Origin: Clostridia bacterium
GTDB taxonomy: Bacteria > Bacillota > Clostridia > Oscillospirales > Acutalibacteraceae
Length of the DNA: 21,319 nucleotides
Direction: 5' to 3'
Assembly (NCBI GenBank): GCA_900767015.1
Contig: CAAFXQ010000094.1
Span: 1-21,319, forward strand
Shown here: piece by piece, positions 6,909 to 14,323 of the stretch
Layout of the letters: the number at the start of each line of letters is the position of its first letter
How positions within the stretch are numbered: position 1 is the stretch's first letter
The notes under the pieces: model-generated
The model's input: only the letters and a program-made list of their open reading frames with translations
Told to the model about the DNA's origin: nothing
Database searches by the model: none
Position numbers and translations under genes: made by a program

Positions 6909-8114
6909 ATGAAAACCTACGCCACTTATTTTCAAAACGACGAAAAAGAGCCGTTAAAATACGGCGAAATCAATCTCATCAATCCGCCCCGTCAAAGGCT
7001 TCGGAGCGAAGCAAAAAAGAGCGGAATCGAAGCCGTTCCCGTGTTCTGCGGCTTTTGCGGAACAGATTTTGAACTGATGAAAATGGGTAAAAAAGGATTG
7101 CTCGACCCTAAATTTCCGCAAGGCGAAAAAAGACTCATCAACGGTCATGAGGGTGTTGTGTGGGTACCGTCGGAGAACCGATTTGCCATCGTTTTAATCC
7201 GCGGCGGCGACAGTTTTGACCCGACACGCTTTACCGAGGACGAAACCTATTTTGAATATGGCTGTGACGGCGCCGACGGCATTTTCTGCGACAAGGGCTA
7301 TTTCAATCCCGATATGCTGCTACATTTGCCGGCAAAATATGAGGGGATTTCCAAATTACCTCTGTCTGTTGCAAAAAAGCTTGTTTTTTCAGACCCCTAT
7401 GCCTGTGCCGTTTTTCAGCATGAGAGAATGTGTGACATCGGCGAAGCGCAGAATTTCCGGGTTGAGCTTGCCAAAGAAAAATGTGACGAGCAAACCGCCC
7501 GAAAAAGAGCCGTCGAAAGCACATTCAGCCGTGTCGTCATTTTCGGCTTGGGCACAACGGGACTTTTCATCGGCGATCAGATCAGGAGAAATCACCCGAA
7601 AGCGAATATTCTTTTTGTTGCCCGAAGCGATGAAAACAGCAAGAAAGCGCTGTTTGTGAAAAAGGAGCTTTCCTGCGATTATCTTTCCTCCGGCGGCATG
7701 AGCGAAGAAGAAACCGCAAAAGCGATTATCGAAAGAATCGGCGGCACGGCAAGCGTTTTTGTCGGCACAAGCGGTACGGAGGTTGAGCACCGAATTGCCT
7801 TTCTGCACAATGTTCTCGGCTGCAACGGAATTTATAACAGCTTTTCCTTAGGGCCGAAAGTCACCTTTGACACCATGCCGTTCGGCTTCAAGAATCAGGT
7901 GATTCTCTCATCCATCAATTTCACGCAGAAGCACATGGAAACGGCGATTGAATTGCTTTGCGAAAGCAAATTTGACCGTCTTGTGGAGCTGATCGACAGG
8001 GACGAATTTTGTAACAATCCGATTGACGCTTACGAAAACAAAATCTATTCCAAGGGTGCGCCGTTGAAAACGGCGGTTATATGGAACAAAAATTACATAA
8101 ACACGGAGGCATAA
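6909..8114 (+). CDS. Glucose-dehydrogenase-like MDR oxidoreductase, candidate L-galactose 1-dehydrogenase
   Basis: The 401-residue protein is a medium-chain dehydrogenase/reductase. The catalytic-zinc side is visible as GFC50GTD53 and NGH80E81, and the nucleotide-binding Rossmann motif as FGLGTTG (212-218). The arrangement resembles archaeal-type glucose 1-dehydrogenases rather than typical alcohol dehydrogenases. The four-cysteine structural zinc loop is absent: the 100-135 region has only two cysteines. It is followed three bases later by another MDR enzyme and then by sugar-acid genes, so oxidation of a free aldose at C1 to a lactone is the natural role. L-galactose is the preferred substrate by pathway logic; L-fucose, D-galactose or another sugar are alternatives. 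GAGG is eight bases before the ATG. Confidence 0.8.
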   Translation: MKTYATYFQNDEKEPLKYGEINLINPPRQRLRSEAKKSGIEAVPVFCGFCGTDFELMKMGKKGLLDPKFPQGEKRLINGHEGVVWVPSENRFAIVLIRGGDSFDPTRFTEDETYFEYGCDGADGIFCDKGYFNPDMLLHLPAKYEGISKLPLSVAKKLVFSDPYACAVFQHERMCDIGEAQNFRVELAKEKCDEQTARKRAVESTFSRVVIFGLGTTGLFIGDQIRRNHPKANILFVARSDENSKKALFVKKELSCDYLSSGGMSEEETAKAIIERIGGTASVFVGTSGTEVEHRIAFLHNVLGCNGIYNSFSLGPKVTFDTMPFGFKNQVILSSINFTQKHMETAIELLCESKFDRLVELIDRDEFCNNPIDAYENKIYSKGAPLKTAVIWNKNYINTEA

Positions 8115-8117
8115 GAA

Positions 8118-9137
8118 ATGAAAGCCATTGAAATTACAAAGCCCGGTCAAATCCGACTGATTAAAAAGGATATTCCGAAAGCAAAAGACGGCGAAGCACT
8201 TCTGAAAGTACTGTACTGCGGTATCTGCGGCGCTGATGTTGCGTCCTATATGGGCAATCAGCCTTTTACTACTTATCCGAGGATACCGGGACATGAGTTT
8301 TCGGCGCAGATTGTCGAAATCCCGGAAAATGAAAAAGGGCTGAAAGCGGGAGATATTGTCACCTGCAATCCCTATTTTAATTGCGGCGAATGTTACGCCT
8401 GCAAGAGGGGCATCGTCAACGCCTGCCACGATAATCAGACCATGGGCGTTCAGCGTGACGGGAGCTTTCAGGAGTATATCACTATGCCGGTTGAGAGGAT
8501 CATTGACGGCAAAGGCTTATCGGCAGAGGAGCTTGCGCTCATTGAGCCATTTTCCATCAGTTGTCACGCCCTCTCTCGGGCGGAGATAAAAAAAGGCGAT
8601 AACCTGCTGGTTATGGGAGCCGGACCCATCGGGCTGTTTGCGCTGATGAGAGCCAAAGCAATGGGTGCAAGAGTGCTAATTGCCGATATGCTTGAAAGCC
8701 GCCTTGCTCTTGCTAAGGAGTTCGGCGCAGATTGTATTGTCAATGTCAAAGAGAATGATCTGCACAAAGTCTGTGCGGATTTCACAGACGGTAACGGCTT
8801 TGATGTTTGCGTGGAAGCCTGCGGCGCACCGGAGACCTTCTTGTCGTGCATCAATGAAGCGGCGCACGGTGCCAACATCATTTTAATCGGAAACGGTAAA
8901 CGGGAGACCACCTTTGTTCATTCCGTCATTCTCAAAAAAGAGTTGAATATTTTCGGCAGCCGCAACGCTTTCACCAAGGATTTTGAAACACTCATTGACC
9001 TTGTGAAAAGCGGAAAAGCTGATATTCTGAAAATTGTCAGCGGTGTCTATGAGAAAGAAAATGCTGCCGAAGCCTTTGAGGCTCTTTCTCATAACGATGG
9101 CACACTGGCGAAACTTCTGATAAAATTCGAGGCATAA
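8118..9137 (+). CDS. lgoD: Zinc-dependent MDR dehydrogenase, LgoD-like (L-galactonate 5-dehydrogenase candidate)
   Basis: The 339-residue protein has catalytic-zinc residues C37, H59 and E60 plus E143. It also has a complete structural-zinc loop (C89, C92, C95, C103) and the Rossmann motif GAGPIG (167-172). Remembered Escherichia coli LgoD (YjjN) shares several diagnostic stretches: ICGxD...GNQPF..YPR..GHE near the N-terminus, LIEPF.IS.HA..RA.I in the middle, and GSRNA..DF near the C-terminus. LgoD oxidises L-galactonate to D-tagaturonate with NAD. The next two genes are the tagaturonate and altronate enzymes, which is exactly the downstream route, so the assignment is supported both ways. 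A related L-gulonate, L-fuconate or polyol dehydrogenase remains possible. Its stop overlaps the next start by one base (TAATG). Confidence 0.78.
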   Translation: MKAIEITKPGQIRLIKKDIPKAKDGEALLKVLYCGICGADVASYMGNQPFTTYPRIPGHEFSAQIVEIPENEKGLKAGDIVTCNPYFNCGECYACKRGIVNACHDNQTMGVQRDGSFQEYITMPVERIIDGKGLSAEELALIEPFSISCHALSRAEIKKGDNLLVMGAGPIGLFALMRAKAMGARVLIADMLESRLALAKEFGADCIVNVKENDLHKVCADFTDGNGFDVCVEACGAPETFLSCINEAAHGANIILIGNGKRETTFVHSVILKKELNIFGSRNAFTKDFETLIDLVKSGKADILKIVSGVYEKENAAEAFEALSHNDGTLAKLLIKFEA

Positions 9138-10465
9138 TGATGAAAGAAACGGTACTTCAATTTGGAACGGGAAATTTTTTAAGAGGTTTTGCGGATTCGT
9201 TTGTTGATTCGCTCAACAAGCAGGGGCTTTATGACGGCAAAATCGTGATTGTTTCGCCGACGGATTCCGAAACGGTCGAAAAAATCAACGCACAGAACGG
9301 AAAATATCATCTCATTTTAAGAGGAATCGACAACGGCAAAGAGGTCTGTGAGAGGACACATATTAACGCCGTTTCCCGGGCGCTCAATCCCTACCGTGAT
9401 TTTGCTTCTTTCCTGTCCCTTGCCGAAAACCCCGACCTGCGCTTTATTATTTCCAACACAACGGAAGCCGGCATTTTCTTTGATGAAACCTGTCAAGTTA
9501 CGGACAAGCCGGCGGCGTCTTTCCCGGGAAAGCTGACGCAGTTTTTGTATCAGCGATATCAGACCGGACTGCCCGGTTTTGTGATTTTTGCCTGCGAGCT
9601 GATTGACAATAACGGAAAAGAGCTTCAAAACTGCGTTTTGCGCTACGCCGAGAAGTGGGGGCTTGAAACCGATTTTATCCGTTGGATAGACAGCGAAAAC
9701 CGCTTTTGCAACACTCTTGTTGACCGCATTGTGACAGGTTTCCCGAAAGATGAGGCGGAGCAAATCTTTGCCGACATCGGCTGCCGTGACGAGCTTCTTG
9801 ACACGGCCGAGCCTTATCATCTTTGGGTGATCGGAGGCGATTTTGAGAAGGAACTGCCCTTAAAAGCTGCGGGCTTCAACGTGGTTTGGACGGACGATGT
9901 TTCGCCCTATAAAAAGATGAAAGTCTGCATTCTGAACGGCTCTCATACATCACTTGTTTTTCCGTCGCTTCTTTGCGGCGTGGAATCCGTCGGCGAAAGC
10001 CTGAAGGACAGCTTGTTAAATGATTATCTTCATACCTGTCTTTTCGGTTATATCCTGCCGACTCTCGGCGAAATGGCGGAAAACAAGCGATTCGCCTTGG
10101 CGGTGTTGGAGCGTTTTGCAAATCCCTACATCAGACATTTATGGAAGTCGATTTCCCTTAATTCCGTCAGCAAGTTTACTGCAAGGGTACTGCCCACAAT
10201 TGCAGATTATCGGGAGAAGAACCATGCTTTCCCGAAGCCCCTTGTGTTCTCCCTTGCGTGCCTGATAAAATACTACAAAGAAAACGAGCCGAGCGACAGC
10301 AAGGCGGCGGTGGACTATATCAAAACGCACGATATCGGCGAGATTTTAAGCAATGCCGATTTATGGGGTGCGGATTTAAGCGATATGACTGACCTTATAG
10401 GAGAAAGTCTTGCGCAAATCGAAAACAACGGAATCAGAGAGGCGATTCGATGGAGTATGTTGTAA
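9137..10465 (+). CDS. uxaB: Tagaturonate reductase (mannitol dehydrogenase superfamily)
   Basis: The 442-residue product is a polyol-specific long-chain dehydrogenase of the tagaturonate reductase type. The N-terminal motif QFGTGNFLRGF (8-18) is the UxaB form, distinct from the mannonate-type UxuB opening. Further landmarks are SNTTEAGI (106-113), CELIDNNG (153-160) and FCNTLVDRIV (190-199). The catalytic pattern K-x4-N-x2-H is complete as K262, N267 and H270. The enzyme interconverts D-tagaturonate and D-altronate with NADH. ATGs at 9137 and 9140 are both possible starts; CGAGG sits 5 or 8 bases upstream. Normally uxaB follows a uronate isomerase in galacturonate loci; here an LgoD-like dehydrogenase takes that place. 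Confidence 0.9.
   Translation: MMKETVLQFGTGNFLRGFADSFVDSLNKQGLYDGKIVIVSPTDSETVEKINAQNGKYHLILRGIDNGKEVCERTHINAVSRALNPYRDFASFLSLAENPDLRFIISNTTEAGIFFDETCQVTDKPAASFPGKLTQFLYQRYQTGLPGFVIFACELIDNNGKELQNCVLRYAEKWGLETDFIRWIDSENRFCNTLVDRIVTGFPKDEAEQIFADIGCRDELLDTAEPYHLWVIGGDFEKELPLKAAGFNVVWTDDVSPYKKMKVCILNGSHTSLVFPSLLCGVESVGESLKDSLLNDYLHTCLFGYILPTLGEMAENKRFALAVLERFANPYIRHLWKSISLNSVSKFTARVLPTIADYREKNHAFPKPLVFSLACLIKYYKENEPSDSKAAVDYIKTHDIGEILSNADLWGADLSDMTDLIGESLAQIENNGIREAIRWSML
10437..10442 (+). promoter_or_regulatory. Shine-Dalgarno site for uxaA inside uxaB
   Basis: GAGAGG lies seven bases before the ATG at 10450 and is within the last codons of uxaB. This supports the 16-base gene overlap as real and suggests coupled translation. 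Confidence 0.65.
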
Positions 10466-11811
10466 TCAATGAAAAGGACAATGTAAAAGTCTGCCTTTCG
10501 GACGGACACAAGTACGCCGTAAAGGAGATACAAAAAGGTGAGCCGATTATCAAATACGGCTTTCCCATCGGGTTTGCTTCGGCGGATATCAAAACCGGCG
10601 AAAAGGTACATACCAACAACTTGAAAACAGCTCTCTGCGGTGTGCTGGAATACGAATACAAGCCCGATTTTGAGCCGGTGCGAAAGGTAGAGCCGGTCAA
10701 AATAAACGCTTTTGTCCGCAAAAACTCAAGTGTCGGTATCCGAAACGATATTTGGATCATTCCGACCGTCGGCTGTGTGAACGGCGTTGCGCTAAACTTG
10801 GCGCAGAAAACAGGGGCGTTTTGCTTTTCTCACCCTTACGGTTGCAGTCAGCTCGGTGACGACTTGCTGATTACCCAAAAGGTGCTTTGCGGACTGATAA
10901 AGCACCCGAATGCCGGCGGTGTCCTCGTCCTCGGTTTAGGCTGTGAAAACAACGGCACCGGCGAAATGAAAAAAGTTCTCGGTGACTACGACGAAGAAAG
11001 GGTCCGCTTTTTAAACTGTCAGGACTGTGACGATGAAATCAGCGAGGGCGAAAAAATCATAGCCGAACTGAAAGCACTTGCAAGCAAGGATAAACGCATT
11101 CCGGTTCCAATATCCGGGCTCAGAGTCGGCTTAAAATGCGGTGGAAGCGACGGCCTTTCGGGGATCACCGCCAATCCCTTGTGCGGCAAAATCACGGACA
11201 TGCTCGTTTCTATGGGTGGTACGGCTGTTTTGACGGAAGTACCCGAAATGTTTGGCGCTGAGCCGATTTTATTTAACCGCTGTGTCAACGAGAGCGTGTT
11301 TGAAAAAGCGGTCAATCTGATAAACGATTACAAGCAATATTTTATCGCTCACGGTCAGCCCGTCAGCGAAAATCCCTCTCCCGGAAACAAAGAGGGCGGC
11401 ATTACGACACTTGAGGAGAAGTCCCTCGGCTGTGTGCAGAAAGGCGGGACGGCACCCGTGACGGCGGTGCTCGATTACGGCGATACCGCCGAAAGAGAGG
11501 GTCTGAATCTTCTGGGTGGACCGGGCAACGATATGGTTGCCGTGACGAATTTAGCGGCGGCAGGCTGTCAGCTGATTCTGTTTACCACAGGCAGAGGAAC
11601 GCCTTTAGGCGCACCCGTGCCGACTATCAAAATTGCAACCAATTCGGCTCTTGCTCAAAGGAAACAAAGCTGGATAGATTTTGACGCACAGTCGCAAGGT
11701 CAGCAGGAACTTTTTGGTTTACTCATCGAAACGGTCAACGGAAAAGAAACCCGAAATGAGCAAAAGGGTTTTCGGGAAATCGCCATATTCAAGGACGGTG
11801 TCACCTTATGA
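10450..11811 (+). CDS. uxaA: Altronate dehydratase
   Basis: The 453-residue product matches the UxaA/galactarate dehydratase family. An N-terminal SAF-type domain (about 8-60) carries KYGFPIGFASADIKTGEKVH. The large catalytic part opens with GIRNDIWIIPTVGCVN and has the cysteine-containing blocks HPYGCSQLGDD, LGLGCENN and LKCGGSDGLSGITANPLCG. It removes water from D-altronate to give 2-keto-3-deoxy-D-gluconate, using an iron or manganese centre in characterised relatives. It is somewhat shorter than the roughly 495 residues of the E. coli enzyme, mostly by compact loops, with no core motif missing. It overlaps uxaB by 16 bases and the next gene by four (ATGA). Galactarate dehydratase is the main alternative, but the uxaB neighbour favours altronate. 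Confidence 0.9.
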   Translation: MEYVVINEKDNVKVCLSDGHKYAVKEIQKGEPIIKYGFPIGFASADIKTGEKVHTNNLKTALCGVLEYEYKPDFEPVRKVEPVKINAFVRKNSSVGIRNDIWIIPTVGCVNGVALNLAQKTGAFCFSHPYGCSQLGDDLLITQKVLCGLIKHPNAGGVLVLGLGCENNGTGEMKKVLGDYDEERVRFLNCQDCDDEISEGEKIIAELKALASKDKRIPVPISGLRVGLKCGGSDGLSGITANPLCGKITDMLVSMGGTAVLTEVPEMFGAEPILFNRCVNESVFEKAVNLINDYKQYFIAHGQPVSENPSPGNKEGGITTLEEKSLGCVQKGGTAPVTAVLDYGDTAEREGLNLLGGPGNDMVAVTNLAAAGCQLILFTTGRGTPLGAPVPTIKIATNSALAQRKQSWIDFDAQSQGQQELFGLLIETVNGKETRNEQKGFREIAIFKDGVTL

Positions 11812-12683
11812 TTATAGACTGTCACGCACATTTATGGAAAACGCAAAAGGGAAAAGTGAACGGCAGAGATGTTTTCTCCGTCGGGAACGGCAAAAGCAAT
11901 TTCGGCGGCGAAATCCGTCAGATGATGCCACCCTATATGCTAAGCGGTGAAAACACCGCCGACATGTTCATCGCAAATATGGACTATGCCGGCGTCAGCG
12001 GTGCGGTGATTACCCAGGAAGAAATCGACGGCAACCAGGACGACTATCTGCTCTTGTCAAAGGAAAAATACCCGGGAAGGCTTAAAATCTGCTCCCTATA
12101 CGAAGAAAACAAGCCTTTTACCCTTGACGGCTTTGACGGAATCAAAATCTGTGCCGGCAGACTGCCGACGCAGAATCTGACGAAGCATAACAAGGTGTTT
12201 GAGCAGGCAAACAAAGAGCATAAATTTGTCTCGATTGACCTTGCCGATGGCGACCGGCAAACCGGTTCGCTTTTGGAACTGATTCAGCAGTACCCAAATT
12301 TGCGTATCGCAATCGGTCATTTCGGCATGGTGACAAGAGACGGCTGGCATGAGCAGGTAAAGCTTGCAAGAAACAAAAATGTCCGCATCGAAAGCGGCGG
12401 TATTACATGGCTTTTCAACCGTGAATTTTATCCGTTTCCGTCAGCGGTTAGGGCGATAAAGGAAGCTGCCGAAATCTGCGGCTTCGAAAAGCTGATGTGG
12501 GGGAGCGATTATCCGAGAACCATGGTGGAAATCACCTACAAAATGAGCTATGATTTTATTCTGAAATCAAAGGAACTGACCGAAACGGAAAAGACGGCGT
12601 TTCTTTTTGAAAATGCAAAGACCTTTTACGGATTTTTGGGCTTGACGGAATGTGAGAAAACTAAAAACATGCTGGAGGATTGA
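11808..12683 (+). CDS. Amidohydrolase-family protein, candidate sugar-acid lactonase
   Basis: The 291-residue protein is a TIM-barrel amidohydrolase of the Amidohydro_2 type. The strand-1 motif is DCH6AH8LW, the strand-6 histidine is in IGH171FGM, and the strand-8 aspartate is in MWGSD234YP. The strand-5 position has SIDLADG rather than a histidine, which resembles the lactonase branch (LigI and COG3618-type sugar lactonases) more than the decarboxylases. Lying among two sugar dehydrogenases and uxaBA, it is a good candidate to open the lactone made by the MDR enzyme, for instance L-galactono- or L-fuconolactone. That role is inferred, not read from active-site residues. Translation probably restarts through the ATGA overlap with uxaA, as no well-spaced ribosome site is seen. 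Confidence 0.75.
   Translation: MIIDCHAHLWKTQKGKVNGRDVFSVGNGKSNFGGEIRQMMPPYMLSGENTADMFIANMDYAGVSGAVITQEEIDGNQDDYLLLSKEKYPGRLKICSLYEENKPFTLDGFDGIKICAGRLPTQNLTKHNKVFEQANKEHKFVSIDLADGDRQTGSLLELIQQYPNLRIAIGHFGMVTRDGWHEQVKLARNKNVRIESGGITWLFNREFYPFPSAVRAIKEAAEICGFEKLMWGSDYPRTMVEITYKMSYDFILKSKELTETEKTAFLFENAKTFYGFLGLTECEKTKNMLED
12674..12678 (+). promoter_or_regulatory. Shine-Dalgarno site fixing the GH110 start
   Basis: GGAGG lies seven bases before the ATG at 12686. The in-frame TTG at 12680 is only one base from it and cannot be served, so the ATG is the start. Confidence 0.75.
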
Positions 12684-12685
12684 AA

Positions 12686-14320
12686 ATGAAGAGGATTCAT
12701 GCTTCTGACTTCGGAATAATTCCTGATCAGGACATTACCAAAGAAGTAATTGCGCTTTTATCATACCTGAAAACCGTTGACGGCGAAAAAACTGTCACTT
12801 TTGAAAAGGGCACTTATTATATCGACAGCGAAAAATGTGAAAAGCGGATGCTGTATATCACCAATACCGTCGGCGACGGTGAGTTCTCTGCCGATGAAAC
12901 GCCGCATCTGAATGCCGTGCCGTTTTACTTCGACGAAATAAACGACCTTGTCTTTGACGGCGGAGATTCGGTTTTCGTCATCGACGGCAAGGTGACGAAT
13001 GTTGCGATTGAGAATTGCAGTAATATTACGCTGAAGAACTTTGAAATCCGCCACGCTCACCCCGATATGCATGAGTTTAAGGTTGTCAAAAAGAGCTTTT
13101 TTACCGTTGATTTTGAAATTGACCGTGACAGCCTTTATGAATTTGACAAGAAGGGCAAGCTGTATTTTTACGGAAAAGACTACCGTGTGCGTGCTGATGA
13201 AAGCGCATTGAACGCCCATTGGATCGGACTTATCAGGGAGAAAACACCGGATAAAATCAACCGTGTACAGCACCCGCTGTTTTCCGCCGTGAAAATTCAG
13301 GATTTAGGCAACAGAAGAATCCGTGTGCGGTATCCGAATACTTTCCGCTTCAAAACGGGCGACTGTTATTATCTGTTTGATGTCCGCCGCCAGTTCGCCG
13401 GAATCTTCGTCAACAAAAGCGAAAACGTGAAGCTTGAAAACATTAAGCAACGCTTCAATTATTCTCTTGCTCTTGTGGCGCAGGATTCGAAAAATATTAC
13501 GGCAGAAAACATTTGCTTTGCGCCCGAAAAAGGCTCGGCACGAAAAATGGCTTCCGTTGCCGACTTTATTCAGCTTTGTATGTGCCGGGGGAAAATGACT
13601 GTCAAAGACAGTTACTTTGACGGCGCGGGCGACGATCTTCTCAATGTTCACGGAATACATTTCAAAATAACCGAAATAAAGGGGAAAGATTTAACCGTCC
13701 GTTTTATGCATCCGCAGTCTCACGGCTTCAATCCGTTAAGGGTCGGCGATGCGATAGCCTACATCAATCCCGAAACGCTGTTGGAAGAGGGTACGGCGGT
13801 GATTGAAAAATCGAAGCTTTTAAACGAATACGAAATCAGACTTACTGTCAGCGACATACAAAAAGCAAAATGCGGTTTTGTGATTGAAGATATATCCGCT
13901 TGCCCGGAGCTCGAATTTACGGGTAACAGCTCGACAAGAATCATCACAAGGGGTCTGCTGATTACGACAAGAGGCAAGGTCAACGTTGAAAACAACCACT
14001 TTACAAGCACCTCCATGAGCGGCATTTTGCTTTCGGATGATGCCAAAAGCTGGTATGAAAGCGGCATGTGCCGTGATGTAACCGTAAAAGGCAACACCTT
14101 TGATTACTGCGGTGGAACGCCCGTTCTGGTTAAGCCCGAAAACAGCAGATATGAGTGCGCAGTTCATAAGAATATCAAAATTATCGATAATACATTCAAA
14201 AAATACAGCGGGGCATGCATCAGTATAAAAGATTCCGACGATATTTTCATCGAGGACAATACATATAAAAGCAGCAAAAAGATAAAGACAAAAAACTGTA
14301 AAAATGTAAGCGGAGAATAA
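12686..14320 (+). CDS. GH110-family alpha-1,3-galactosidase-like right-handed beta-helix protein
   Basis: The 544-residue protein has repeated short beta-helix coils such as NVAIENCSNITLKNFEI and NVTVKGNTF-like turns. GH110 landmarks are visible: a CRGKMTVKDSYFDGAGDDLLNVHG block (300-323) and the later LLITTRGKVNVENNHF and DAKSWYESGMCRDV stretches. Asp293, Asp316 and Asp317 are spaced like the aspartates I recall as proposed catalytic residues in GH110. Known members cleave terminal alpha-1,3-linked galactose in blood-group-B-type glycans, and one acts on carrageenan oligosaccharides. No signal peptide is present, unlike many Bacteroides members, so it likely works in the cytoplasm. Linkage specificity is not readable from sequence; an alpha-linked galactose-type sugar is the safe statement. 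Confidence 0.8.
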   Translation: MKRIHASDFGIIPDQDITKEVIALLSYLKTVDGEKTVTFEKGTYYIDSEKCEKRMLYITNTVGDGEFSADETPHLNAVPFYFDEINDLVFDGGDSVFVIDGKVTNVAIENCSNITLKNFEIRHAHPDMHEFKVVKKSFFTVDFEIDRDSLYEFDKKGKLYFYGKDYRVRADESALNAHWIGLIREKTPDKINRVQHPLFSAVKIQDLGNRRIRVRYPNTFRFKTGDCYYLFDVRRQFAGIFVNKSENVKLENIKQRFNYSLALVAQDSKNITAENICFAPEKGSARKMASVADFIQLCMCRGKMTVKDSYFDGAGDDLLNVHGIHFKITEIKGKDLTVRFMHPQSHGFNPLRVGDAIAYINPETLLEEGTAVIEKSKLLNEYEIRLTVSDIQKAKCGFVIEDISACPELEFTGNSSTRIITRGLLITTRGKVNVENNHFTSTSMSGILLSDDAKSWYESGMCRDVTVKGNTFDYCGGTPVLVKPENSRYECAVHKNIKIIDNTFKKYSGACISIKDSDDIFIEDNTYKSSKKIKTKNCKNVSGE

Positions 14321-14323
14321 GCC

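Noticed and set aside
9137..11811. Ordinary galacturonate (pectin) pathway
   Set aside because: uxaB and uxaA would fit, but no uronate isomerase or pectin-degrading lyase is present, and the beta-helix protein carries GH110 rather than pectate-lyase or GH28 motifs. It remains possible only if uxaC lies outside the window.
12680..12688. TTG at 12680 as start of the GH110 gene
   Set aside because: GGAGG is immediately adjacent to it, while the ATG at 12686 has ideal spacing.
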